Part shown: positions 1-11,299 of the stretch, piece after piece
Layout of the letters: the number at the start of each line of letters is the position of its first letter
How positions within the stretch are numbered: the stretch's first letter is position 1
The notes under the pieces: model-generated
What the model was told of the DNA's origin: nothing
What the model saw: the letters and a program-made list of their open reading frames with translations, nothing else
The model's database searches: none
Made by a program: the position numbers and the translations under genes
DNA from: Odiellus spinosus
Taxonomy: Eukaryota; Arthropoda; Arachnida; Opiliones; Phalangiidae
Reading direction: 5' to 3'
Assembly (NCBI GenBank): GCA_963920705.1
Contig: CAWUCO010000289.1
Location: 62,001-126,000, forward strand
DNA: 64,000 bases

Positions 1-493
1 TAATCTCTTAAACACTAAATAGTGAAATCACAACTACATACGTGGAAAAATAGTTTCCTGATTTATTCTATTTATATTGTAATGAAATCAAACAGCCTAG
101 CCGGATAAGATGGTGAAAATTGCCTTTGAATCGAGATGAATAGTCTCATTATCAACGTGACAAATGGTGGTTATGTGTAAATTTTCAACTCAAAAGATGC
201 GCCCAAAACCCTCCAAAATATTTTGTTTTTTCGGCTTTTGACGATATCTTGGCCAAATTACCAACAAATCTAATATTTTTTTAATTAAAGATCTCTCGAA
301 GCCCTAGTTGGTGGTCTTTATAAAAAAAAAAAAAAAAAATCGCACACAAAAGCTAATTTTTTACTACCGAAAAAAATATATAATATATATAAATTAAAAA
401 TCGCGTTTTCGGCCATATATTTTAAATACGAGACGGGCATACATCTTTATCATTTATTCATAGAAAGTCGAGTTTTCAAGCGCCAAACTTTTT

Positions 494-527
494 ACCTCCC
501 CGACTGAACTTTAGTTCAGGGGGAGGT
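494..527. other. Terminal hairpin of family A
   Basis: A 34-base inverted repeat has an outer stem ACCTCCCC/GGGGAGGT and an inner stem TGAACT/AGTTCA. The same structure terminates the copies at 54159-54192, 52698-52729 and 45192-45226. In the last of these a C:G pair has become T:A on both sides of the stem. Confidence 0.7.
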
Positions 528-1640
528 GTTACACTGATCGTGTCTGTGTGTCTGTGTGTGTGTCACTTCTCACTTCCTGTGTAAACGGAAGTCACGTGAC
601 CTGGCTCGTGGAGCCAAAAGTCTAGAGACGTAATCATACCAGCTTATCGTTCAATTCCGGGGAATTACCTCCTTTAAGCGTGGCTGCCACATAGAGTTTC
701 AGGTGTCGTGCAAAGACATACAACAGGACGTCTCCCATTGCACATCATCGCCTTCCACCATCCACTTTATGGTCGAACCTCGATGCTGAACAGGCGAAGG
801 CGATTACAAGCAGTGGGACGTCTCCCACTGTCATAATCACCTCCGACCATCCCCACAACAAGGTCCAACCTCCAGTTTCCGATCTCAGCGTTCCATACTA
901 GCGAGGCGTCCCCCACTAGTACAGTTCACATCAACCTTCCACTGACTCCAAACATCGCCCCACCAATGGGTAAATTGCGTCGCCAAGCGCCTAGAGATCA
1001 AGAATCAGCAAGACATTGAAAGGGGGGGGTTTTCCCCCAACTTCATGGCCACCACGCACGGTTACTTCAATTAATATAGGCCTTCGAACGGTTTATATAG
1101 CATCTTTTTGGAACGAATGCAAATTAGCCTCATGGTGTGATATCGATAGGGAAATGAAACACAATATTAATTTATATTATAAATAAAAATATCGGGATGG
1201 TTAAATTTAATCTAATTAATAAGAAAGTCGAAAAATTAATTTAAAATTCGAGATAGTTTAGAAGTTATTTGAGAATTTGTGCAAAAATTTAAAGAAATTT
1301 GACCGATTAATGGCAGTTTGAGTTGGCAGCATGCGCCTAAGCTATTTTCCATATATATCATTTACTCGAAAAAGCAAAGGTATAACGGGTAGTATAGGCT
1401 TATCTCTGGTGCAAACTTAGGGTGGATTGAAGAATATAAATAAAGGTGCGTTTACACGGGTATGGAAGATTGAAATGACATAATTTAGATAAGCGATAAA
1501 GGCGCGTTCACAGGGATAAATTTATGATTATAAGGACATTGGAAATTGTTATTAATATATTTTTGGTTCATTTCGATTGAATTATAAGGGAATCAGCTTT
1601 ATTTACCGGGATAAACTGTTTTCTTCTAGCGAAGTTGGAA

Positions 1641-1700
1641 ACAGTATGTAGGAACTTGGCTATAAAAAGAAGTTTCTAGCTCGCATTTTCAATTAAAGTT
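1641..1700 (+). promoter_or_regulatory. TATA-like sequence inside family A
   Basis: A TATAAAAAG string near 1661 lies in the region where other family A copies carry TATAAAA (55324) or TATATAAGG (52115, 45010 region). Recurrence across copies suggests an internal RNA polymerase II promoter of the repeat. No transcription evidence is available. Confidence 0.3.
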
Positions 1701-4687
1701 TTTCAATTTCTCGCCCGTTTCCGATACTGCATAAAGCACTAAAACTTCGTTAATGAGTTCGATTTCTCGCTCATTTGCGAAAATGTCGCGTGTACGTGAG
1801 GGTATAATTCACGAGAAACGCTGGATTTGCAGAAAATTCTTCATTAATGTTTGTAATTTCTCGCCAGTAAATGTCTAAGTGACTTCCTTGCCTCTATCTG
1901 TTCATTAGTATGCGCAAAATAAAGTCGCTTAATCTGATTGGATATGTCATAAATTCGCGCCAGACTTTTATTTTGACGTTTAATTTCGACCTTTAGAGTA
2001 TACTTAAAAACGAGGCAAATGGTGAGGCAGGGTTAAAATTCTAATTAATTGATTGGAACTTAATAAGAGCTTCGATTTTACTCGATTCAACTTTAACCAG
2101 TTCAAGGGGAATTGCAATACACCATGGTGTATAAGATTTAAAGGTGAGGCTGATTGATACAAAATGTTAAACCACTTAAGAAAAATTATAGTCGTGAAAC
2201 TCTCCTTGAACAGAAGTAGAGTAGGTTTCACGTGTATTTGTGACTGGCGTAAAATCGAGTTTGCCAGCACGCGAGTATGTTTAACTCCCTAAATTTAAAG
2301 TCGGAAACCCTTTTCTCAAGAATATCAAAATCGCTTTGATATTCGTGGGAGAATCAGCTTTATGTATGGGGAATTACTGTAATCTTTGGCAAACTTGCGA
2401 ACAGTAGCGTAAGAATTGGTTTTAAGAACTAGCACGGTCTTTCAAATTATTTTGTAGAATTCTCGCGCGTGTGCAGATCGAACCAGGTAATTCGTGCCAT
2501 AATTTACAGTTGACGAACTTTCTTAAACCGGATTGACATTGAAATTTCTCGTGTTTTATTTGGTATATCTGATATGGTTGACCATAGAGTGAAATGTAGA
2601 AAGAGTGGGGAAGAGAGTCATGTGATTGGATCTCTTAATAAGTTTTAACTAAATTTCATACATTTCTGCACATGAATTTAATGTTAATCTCAGTAGAACA
2701 CGGCTTTTAAGGCCTACTGTCGTGTATTTCCGGGAACGTTTTAGCTAGTGTGGAGTCACGTAAAATGACATTTGTTTCACAACTTGGTATATTTTTACTC
2801 AGGTCCACCCTGTCAGAAAAAAATTATAAAAAATTGATGGTGGGGCCAAAAAAGAGACATCCCTTCCTCACTCAAAGCATTATACCTCAAAAACATGCGT
2901 TTTAAGACGTGGGCTTATAAGGTATCTGTAGGTCGTGTAGCACCAAAAAGCGAAATTGTACGTCACAGTCCGTAGTATAGCGTGTTATGCGGAAAGCTAA
3001 TTCGTTAATTGTTTTTTATTGAATGTGTTTACTTATTGTTATTTAGGCGATACCGAGGTAAAACTTGATTTTGATCAAACATTTTGCCTAATAGCGTTAC
3101 TTGGGCGACAAATACTCTAGTTTTCTAAACGGCGATATGTTTTTACTGGAAGACCTTGACCTTGCTTATCTAAATTTAAATTTATTGAACGTTAAATCGT
3201 TTCATTTTTTTTTGAAATCTTCGACTAAGCTTGTTCTCTCGAGATTTTGCTGGTTGAAATTTTAAACTGAGTTTCATTGGTTTGAATACGATTTATTGGT
3301 AAGAAAAAATTTTGAATTTGAATTTTTTTTTTTTAATGTTATAGATTTTAATACATTAAAATATCCATTTCTTAGGATATTTTCGTTCAATCGAGTTGTA
3401 CAAAGATTACCCTTTATTGAAAAATTTAAATTTGTTATATTATTATTCTATTGTTTTGAACTCACTCTTTAGTAGTGGTAAGAGACATATTTTTGATTTG
3501 TTTTACTTCGTTCATTTGATATTTTATTTGATAATTTTTCTGCGCTTAAATTGTTTCGTGTAAAGGCTAATTTTACACATTACTGAAGATTGCTAATTTC
3601 ATTTGTTTAGTTTTAATATTGTTTTTGGGACTGGAATATTTATTTTGAAATCAAAGCGGTTATCCGATTTATTTTTCCTCTTATTTTCTAGTTAATTTTG
3701 GTTTTGCGTAGTCAGTAATTTTACGCATTATTGAATCTCCGATTTATTAATTGATGGATTTGAATATTTTACCTCAACCACCTTGATAAAATAGTAGGCA
3801 AGTTTTTCTCCTATTTTGAGATCAATTTTTTTAAACTTCTATATATTAGCGAGATTCGGGACTCCCCGACTTAATTTCGCTGTAGCCGAGGCGTTTACGC
3901 TAGCGGTGAACACTCTCGCTTGTGCGAGAAAAATAAAAACTTGCTCGCTCCTGCCAAGCGAGATACCGTTTTTATTAAAGCGAGTTTTGTCAAGGTTAGT
4001 TAAAACCTTTTTGGCTTCCAATGTTAATCTTGCTCCCTATGCACAGACACACTTTTCGTCAATTTTAATAATGTAGGTAAGGTTAGGTTAGATCACGTGG
4101 GTGTCGGGGAGGTACTATTTTGGTTTCCCAACTTGTTATTATTTACAAATTTTAAAACGCTTGTAAAAAATTAGCTTAAAGCGTGATTTGTTTTTGATTA
4201 CCTCCTACTAGGGCTTCGAGAGACCTTTAATTCAAAAAGATATATTAGAATGGTGATAATTTCGAGATAATTTGGCCAAGATATCGTCAAAAACCGAAAA
4301 AACACAAAATAGCTTTACCCATAACCATCATTTGTCATGCTGATTATTATGGGACTATTTATTTCGTCTCGCTTCATTCAATGGCAATTTTCAGTGTCCT
4401 TTGCTTGGAGCTTCGGGGCCCCAGGCATATTTATTGCGATCGCCTCCACTGGGGGATATTCCTAAAAAACATGCCGCTTGAGAGCTATTATTTCGTGTTT
4501 TTAAACCGTAAACGATCTTATTTTCCTTCTGATAGAATCATTTTGTTTATTTAAGCGTTGGATTTTAATTGCTTACAAGTTTTATTTGCCATTTGGGTTG
4601 ATATATTAAGAAAACTAAGTTTAGTTCACGAGGCCTAGTTTAGTGCCTTCAAATGGACATTAATATAATTTCTAAGGGCAATATTAC

Positions 4688-4760
4688 ATTGTCCGCCGTA
4701 GCCAACTTGGTAACGCGTCGGGCTGTGGTTCAGAGGTTTGAGTGTTCGAGACACGGTTGC
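4688..4760 (+). tRNA. tRNA-like sequence, probably a decayed tRNA or SINE head
   Basis: The string TAGCCAACTTGG fits an A-box with D-arm (about 4698-4709), and GTGTTCGAGACAC fits a T-arm with B-box core (about 4743-4755). Spacing is right for a tRNA. The anticodon stem is imperfect (TCGGG against TCAGA) around a loop that would give a GTG (His) anticodon. The acceptor ends do not pair well. I read it as a tRNA pseudogene or tRNA-derived SINE start, not a functional tRNA. Confidence 0.35.
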
Positions 4761-4889
4761 TGTTTTATTATGTTAAAAGTTAAAAAGATTTTTTGTTTTC
4801 TTTTGTAGTCATCTACGCCATTTATCGATACTAATCAATATATGGCTATAAAAATTTAAAAAAAAATGGTATGCCTAGTTGTGGAAAGA

Positions 4890-5215
4890 ATAATTTACTT
4901 TATTAGTTTTGGTAACCTAACCCAACCTAATAATTTTAGGTGAAACGGGAAAAGGAATTTTAGGTTGAGCGAAATGGGAATAGATAATTCTTTACTAACT
5001 GATAAAACGATTGGGCAAAGTGGGATTGGGACAAGAAAATTTTGGTTTGGACGAATTGGGAATCGATAATTTTGGGCAAAACGATAATACGTTTGGGTGA
5101 AGTAGGATTGGGCGAAATGGGAATAGATAATTTTGGGCGAAATATTTGGGCGAAATGGGAATAGATAATTTTGGGCGAAATATTTGGGCGAAATGGGAAC
5201 AAACCCGTTTGCACG
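4890..5215 (-). repeat. GGGCGAAATGGGAATAG minisatellite-bearing repeat
   Basis: The region holds irregular tandem copies of units containing gggcgaaatgggaatagata and ttttgggcgaaatattt. It is homologous in inverse orientation to 58480-58800, including the terminal stretch ttggtaacctaacccaacct. Apparent reading frames here are by-products of the repeat. Confidence 0.6.
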
Positions 5216-6330
5216 GGCATCCAAGATAGAAACGACATAAGATTTAAAGCTGAGGCGGATTGATACAAAATGTTAAACCTCTTAAGAAAAATGATAGTCG
5301 TGAAAACTCTTCTTGAACAAAAGTACAGTAGGTTTCCCATGTTTAAAAAACAACAGTTTTGAAGAAAAAATTGGACATGTGATGTTGTAAAAAAAATAGG
5401 TTTCAGTTTTCTCCACTATAAAACCAAGAAACATTTCCGATTATTTTCATAATCAAAAGCAGCCGTGTACAGTGAACTTCGTTAATAGACCAGAAGACGA
5501 GACGAGACGAGACGAGGCCAGACTAGACGAAAGAGAGCTATAATGACTTAAGGGATAAAATCAACTAGCGCAGAATATCATCACCATTTGAAGTCAACAG
5601 AGCAGCGACGCGGCTTTCATTTATCGCCAGAAAGAGACGGCCTGGCTACAAAGAATTGAAACGTGCAAGTAGTGAGTGTTTTCGGACTCGACATATGCGA
5701 TGCCTACAGGCAGTAAAAGCTCGGCAGTTCTTCATACGGCCTCGTAATTGTAAACATAAAAGGAGCTATTCAAATATAAGTACTAACGGTATGGAAATTA
5801 GTCTACTTTCAGTGAACTTCGTTAGCAGACCAGGAGAGGAGACGAGGCCAGACTAGACGAAAGAGAGCTTCAATGACTTAATGGAGATAATCAACTAGCG
5901 CAGAATGTCATCATCATTTGAAGTCAACAGAGCAGCGACGCGGCTATCATTTATCAGCAGAAAGAGACGGCCTGGCTACGAAGAATTGAAACGTGCAAGT
6001 AGTGAGTGTTTTCGGACTCTACCTATGCGATACCTACAGTCAGTAAAAGCTCAGCAGTTCTTCATACGGCCTCGTTATTAGCACGTCAAAACAAGAATTT
6101 CAGATGAAAACTGTACCGGAAGTAATTGCCAATCATCTACCGACAATGGGTTGTAAATGGAACATTCAGTCTACAATATTTCTTGGTTCGTCCAAGAGGA
6201 ACTTGCTACTATATCTTCGTCGATTTAATTCCTTGTCTTCCTTGCCATCCCAGACTAAATCCTTCGTCTTTATTAAATCAGTGGATTACAATACACGTTT
6301 TCATTGAAAAATAATTAAGTCGCATATAAT
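5215..6330 (+). repeat. Family A internal segment with internal tandem duplication
   Basis: The region is homologous to 55125-56050, which is continuous with a family A copy there. About 5468-5800 and 5811-6080 are tandem duplicates of each other: both start at cagtgaacttcgtta and contain the GACGA-rich run and the tract tttgaagtcaacagagcagc. TATAAAA at 5417-5423 precedes it. A short frame at 6104-6307 is shared with the other copy, but differences are mostly amino-acid-changing. Confidence 0.6.
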
Positions 6331-7379
6331 TTTTAGGGACGATGGGAGAAAATCGTCTGTTATGTTTTTCTTAAATATTTGCGAGTGAATAAAATCAGTT
6401 GTTTTGAAATTAAAAACTCTATCCGGTAGTATTGTGATTATAATAAAATTTTAACTAAATTAGAGAAAAATTTATATCTGTCACTTGAGCCGTCTGAAAT
6501 CATAACAGGTCCTTCTGGGTGTTTGTTCACAAAGACATTTTTAATATAATTAAATTTTGACGTTATCACTAAGAACGGAAGGAATACCCTTATTTCACGA
6601 TTCATCTTAGTTGGCGGCTCTTTCTAAGGACGCGGCTCACTTCTTCCTGCATAACAACAATACACACCCTCTTCCAAGATACCAAAGGCAATTAAGGTTA
6701 CATTTCAAGATTTTTAAGATCTTCAATTCGTTCTTGCTATCTTACTAATATAATAATTATAAAAAGTACAGTATCACCCTCACCAAGCGTGTTGGTCTAA
6801 ACTAGTCCCCGTACCATCATCCGTGACACCTGGAGTGCTTTGCAGTTTTTAGGCCATCATTAGCCCATTGGATGCAAACGAAAACTAAGCAGACCTTTAT
6901 ATTGTATCGGTGCCTAATCTCAGTCCCGTGATATTTCTTCGATCCAGCCTCATTCGTCGCTTTGATTTGCTCCTATTTAAGACGGATCAATACTCTCTTC
7001 ATATGAGGGTTTTCATAATTTTTTTTATTTTATTTGGTATTTTCCCACCGAAGTAGCGGGGATAATTTTCAAAGCTCCTAATCGTGTTGCTCGCAATCCG
7101 ATTAATTGGATCCTGGTAAAATCCTGTCTTCTCTCGCGCCTACTCATTCTAATTGGATTACGACGCTCAGGTGGCTTTCTATAACGACGTCCTTTTTGTG
7201 AAAACGACAAAGTGAGTTGGGTTAAGAGGTTTTGAAAAATCGAGTTAATTAAGCGAACCGTGCGGGCCTGTATTATAAAGCATTGCCCCTGTGTACTTCG
7301 TGTACGCTACTGGTTTGGTTGTAAATTTTACGTCTTACATTTTACGTCATAAGAAAAATAATTACCATAAGTAAGACTC
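6331..7379. other. Intergenic, with a fragment of repeat family C
   Basis: 6340-6545 resembles 19320-19560 and, inverted, 16590-16760; the landmark is gtttgttcacaaagacattt. I see no gene in the remainder. The short minus-strand frame at 7025-7210 has no recognisable domain. Confidence 0.4.
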
Positions 7380-8200
7380 ATTATAAAAAAATGTTGTTTT
7401 GCTTCGCACTTCAAAAAAGTGCATTTATAGGTAAGAATTTCAAACCCGTGAAGGGACAGAAATTATAAATTCACAGTGAAAGAAATATGAAAGTCACAGT
7501 CTAAGAAATCATAAAGCTATAATTATAATAATTAATATGAATAAAAAATTTACAAAAAAAATGACGTATATATTCAGCCTATAGAAACTTTTACTTATGT
7601 AGATTTAATGATTAGAAACTTTATAAAGAGGCGAATGTTTCCTTTTACTAACTGAAAACTGCAACCATCGCCATTCGATATCACCACTCTAGAGTCTAGG
7701 AGAAGGGAAAAAGTAAGAATCAACTAAACTTTAGTAGCTGTCAGATGACGATAACACGCGAGTAAAGGTTTGTCAGTGTATTCCCCGTGGTGAAACATAT
7801 TTAAAAATCAAGAGTCTCATCTAAACAGCAACCCCTCTTAGATAATATAATTCTCCACCCTAACAACTAAACATTTTAAAAACGCGGGCAGGAACTATTT
7901 GGTATTATGCTATTCTACCTTTCCACGCATAGATGGCTTTTAGTTACCCTTACCAAGAGTGAATTCTACAACAGAATGACTTCTGCATAATTAAAAGTTT
8001 CGATAGGCCGAATTTATACGTCATTTTTTTGTAAATTTTTTATTCATATTAGTATAATTATAGCTTTATGATTTCTTAGACTGTGACTTTCATATTTCTT
8101 TCACTGTGAATTTATAATTTCTGTCCCTTCACGGGTTTGAAATTCTTACCTATAAATGCACTTTTTTGAAGTGCGAAGCAAAACAACCTTTTTGTATAAT
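7380..8200. mobile_element. Fold-back (MITE-like) element, 821 bp
   Basis: The left arm (7380-about 7590) and right arm (about 7988-8200) are inverted copies of about 210 bp. They share tgttttgcttcgcacttc at the ends and tgacgta at the inner edge. The internal 400 bp is unique and shows no ORF. The ends read ATTATA..., and the flanks give no unambiguous target duplication. Confidence 0.75.
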
Positions 8201-8479
8201 TTGTGTTTGCTTTTGGAAAAATTAAACACTAGTAAATCAATTAACCCATTTTTTTGGTGTTAGGTAATTAAAATGATAAATTTACAATTTTAAATTTAAA
8301 TAATTTAATAAATATGATTATTACATATTGTACAAACTTTATAATTGTTGTTCTAAATTATGGAGCCCTATAACTGTGGTTTAATATTAAATATATACTA
8401 TGGTGCACGCGACATCTCTTTCTAATCTCGATTGCAGCACGTTATTCGATCTTTTTATAAGTAATTTGAATCAGTTCTT

Positions 8480-9200
8480 GTTTATTCCTTCGAGCCACCG
8501 CAGAACGAACACGTCAATACTCTCAGCATAATACAATAGTTCTTAAATTTCAGTTCACACAGTTTAATTCATAAGTGCTTTCGATTTAGATGAATATTGC
8601 GAGTTACGTATAAATAACACCGCTTTAGCCGTTGTTTTCATTTTGATGGCTTAATCCGTTTAATTTTCACTTTTCACTTAGATTTAAAATGAAACCATTC
8701 AGATAATTTGCCGGTTAATTTCCATAGGAAAACTTCAACTTTATTGTACAGTATAATATTTTCACTATCGTTTTCTTGTTCATTAAATATTTATGGAATT
8801 AAATCTGAGCTGAAATGATATTCCGTAAATAGTTATTATTGGTTATTGTTTTTTGTTAATGCGAAAATATGCCCTCGAGCCGCATCGAGTAGAGAGAGTA
8901 CGCCACTACTCTCAACATAATTGGTTTAGTTCTCAAACTTCTTATAATATCTTGTGACAAAGTTTATTTCAGAAGTATCTTCGATATAGATGAATATTTT
9001 TGTTCGTATAAAACGTATAATCTTTACTTTCCACTTGGATTAAAAATGAAATGATTCAGCCTATTAGCCAGTCAATTCCAAAGGAAACCTCAAATAGTAT
9101 CGCATTCAATTTTCACTATGGTCTTCTTGTTCATTGAGTATTTCTGGAATAAAAACGGCACTGAACTTTCCATGGTAAATGATAAAGGTCTTTCTATGTT
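8480..9200. repeat. Diverged tandem duplication, about 380 bp unit
   Basis: About 8490-8860 and about 8876-9200 align loosely. Shared blocks are tagatgaatatt, the tract around cttgttcattaaatatttatgg against cttgttcattgagtatttctgg, and the run of Cs/As around ccgcatcgag. No coding content is seen. Confidence 0.4.
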
Positions 9201-9476
9201 GGTATTCGTCAACATAAGTTGCATCAAATGTAGCACGTGTTGATATCATGAAATATTAGGTTTTGAGGGTAAATGTGTGAGAGTAAATGAGATTTTTCTA
9301 TTAGTTTATTAATTGAAAATTATACCGAATTAAATGAAAGTAAATGCTTTTGAACGTTTCACAAACTAACCACAGTTATAGGTACTAATCCGTAAAGACT
9401 ACAAATAATTAAAATTGTTAAAGATAAACATATTTTGTAAATTTTAATAAAATATAGTAACTTTACATTTGTCTTA

Positions 9477-9560
9477 ACCCCCCCCCCCCACCACACACAC
9501 CCTCTACTCCAAAGGCGCAGGCGCGTAGTAACGTTTTTGAATTGGGGGACACAGTTAAGC
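9477..9560. repeat. Poly-C/CA tract and possible hAT end
   Basis: A C-run (9478-9489) is followed by CCACCACACACACACCC. About 40 bases on, CAGGCGCGTAGTAACG resembles the terminus of the hAT element that starts at 37287 (CAGGGGCGTAGGAACG). No partner end was found. Confidence 0.35.
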
Positions 9561-9799
9561 ACCACAGCAAATATTGACCGATTTTAGGTCCTTCAAAGAT
9601 TTTAGAGGGTACATTGTACACCTGTACATTAAGTTCCTACACCACTAGAAAGACAGGGCAAGTCTGCCTCACGTTCGGTTTTAAACCATATCGTATCCTA
9701 TTTGCTCCGAATATCAGATTTCTTACCCTCTTTTCGACTATCCACCCCCACTATATGCACGCGTGTATCACCCACCTATTGTTCGTACGCTTTGGAACT

Positions 9800-10670
9800 A
9801 ACATTTTTAGTCATATTGAGTTAGTCTCAACGTCAATGATATCTACATTTCTACGTGTCTAGATGTAATATTGAGTTAGCCTCAAATCCCATGATATTTG
9901 CGTGCCATGTTGTCAGCCCCCTCCGCTTATCTAGCTGTCAAGTTGAGTTTGTCCGACCGCCCATATTATCTAGATGTCACGTTGTATTTGTCTGAGCACC
10001 CATGCTATCTAAAAGTCATGTTGAGTTTTCTCTCAACTTAAATATTCTCAAGGTGTCATAGTGAAATGCTTCTCAATGTCTTTAACATATAGGTGTTATG
10101 TGAGTTCCTCTCAACGTGAATATCTTCTAGGTGTCAAGCTAACTTTCCTCTCAACGCCTAAGACATCTAGGTGTCATGTTGAGTTTCTTCTCAACTTCGA
10201 TATCATTTAGGTTTTATGGTGACTTTCCTTTCAACGTCAGCAACGTAGAGATACGTGTCATATTGTCTATCCTCTCCAAGCAATATCACCTACGTACCAT
10301 GTTGAGTTTCTTCTAACATGGGTATCATTTAGTTGTCATGTTCGATTTCTTTGCAACGACAATATAATCTAGGTATCATGGTAATCTCACTTTTATGTTA
10401 AGTTTGGTTTCAACGGCAACAAATTTTTGTGTAGCGTCTGGTCTCTATGTCAATGCAACCTCTCTAAAACATAAGTCATATTTGTGTCATGTTTGGTTTC
10501 ATATCGATGTCCATGGGATCTCGGTATCGACCAGATGAGTTTCATTTCAATATCCCAATCACCTCAGTTGTCATGTTGAGTTGGCTCTCAAGTCTAATAA
10601 TCTTCCGTTGACATGACATATTAATTTGGTCTAAATTTGGCCTCAACATTAGACAGTACCTTTCATTCAA
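9800..10670. repeat. Degenerate satellite, unit about 55-60 bp
   Basis: About fourteen degenerate units are built around 'tctaggtgtcatgttgagttt' and 'ctctcaacgtcaatgatat'. Period and sequence drift along the array. No ORF of interest. Confidence 0.6.
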
Positions 10671-10715
10671 CATAAATTATTTCTGCGATTGTACCAGATT
10701 TTCACGAACTTATTT

Positions 10716-11156
10716 TTAAATTTTTTCAAGCAAGAGGAGATATACATCTGTCAGGTTTTTAACAAAATTTCTTCTGGATTCTAGTTTTTTATCATTGCAA
10801 ACCATCCAATTATTCCCGCCACTCTTTTTTTCTATCATTGTATAGTAGTGACCGGATGTCGTCGACTCCCCAACGTGAATAACGACAGCCTTTGTTTTAA
10901 ATGTCATTTCTCCAATTCGTACTCTTTGAGTGTTGAAACTTCTTATCGGATACCTTAGTTTAACCAGGCTCCCCTGCTGGTTTGGTACCTTGAGCGGCAC
11001 GTATTCGAACCTAGCAAAATTTAGCAGGAGATACTTATTCACCGAGTGCAAAACGCTTCTAGATTCCATTGAATAATGTTGACAATGAACGCAACGTGAC
11101 TCAAAAGTCAGCCATTTACCAAACAGGTCGCGGAATTCTACTCCAGGATTTTAGAG
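10716..11156 (-). pseudogene. Ubiquitin-specific protease (peptidase C19) C-terminal fragment
   Basis: The frame on the minus strand runs through a CVHC Cys pair, a hydrophobic strand pair (KYLLLNFARFEYVPL) and then the His box: AVVIHVG..., SGHYYTMI, a Trp-containing strand and CNDKK. It ends in DVYLLLLEKI, the usual YLL close of a USP domain. In this family the His of GHYY and the following Asn/Asp complete the catalytic triad with an N-terminal Cys box (GNTCY), which I do not find nearby. A further upstream piece (about 11240-11290, minus) reads CRIC and could be part of the same protein. An in-frame stop near 11157-11160 separates them unless an intron lies there. It may be the last exon of a real gene or a fragment carried by a repeat. 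Confidence 0.55.
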
Positions 11157-11299
11157 ACTTGATCGCTTGGGATGTTAACCAAATACGAGGTATTCTGTAC
11201 CTGTATTGAATTGTCTGTCTTTCAGGATGACCCATTGCGCATTTTGGGCACCTTCTTTGTTCTTCAATTCATTACAGATACGGCAAAATATAATGATAC

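Larger units (their letters stand above)
494..4135 (+). repeat. Family A repeat, longest copy
   Basis: This repeat begins with a hairpin (494-527) and ends near 4135 with the tract gtcggggaggt followed by attttggtttcccaacttg. Its 5' kilobase (494-1480) matches 54159-55135. The region 2140-2240 matches part of 55150-55250. The region 2700-3800 matches the inverted copy at 50650-51700 and the fragment at 21430-21670. The first and last 12 bases form a short inverted repeat (TACCTCCCCGAC / GTCGGGGAGGTA). A TTAGG-like tract sits just inside the right end. No open frame longer than about 90 codons survives, so I call it non-autonomous. Superfamily unknown. Confidence 0.6.
113..4397. mobile_element. 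Long inverted-repeat element enclosing a full-length family A copy
   Basis: Sequence at about 113-420 recurs inverted at about 4140-4397. Shared stretches include the tract around ttgacgatatcttggccaaa (left, about 238-258) and its complement (right, about 4274-4292), and the segment reading 'ctctcgaagccctagt' near 294. The arms are about 260-300 bp and diverged, with short indels and an A-run on the left. Between them lies a 3.65 kb family A repeat. No coding capacity is seen. Either this is one element with long arms, or family A inserted between two copies of another repeat. Flanking target duplications are not clear. Confidence 0.5.

Noticed and set aside
6104-6307. 67-codon frame conserved in a second locus (about 55862-56050)
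   Set aside because: The second copy lacks the start codon and the differences between copies mostly change the amino acid, so there is no sign of protein-level selection; it lies inside a non-coding repeat.
9614-9862. 82-codon frame upstream of the satellite
   Set aside because: No recognisable motif and it overlaps the first satellite units.
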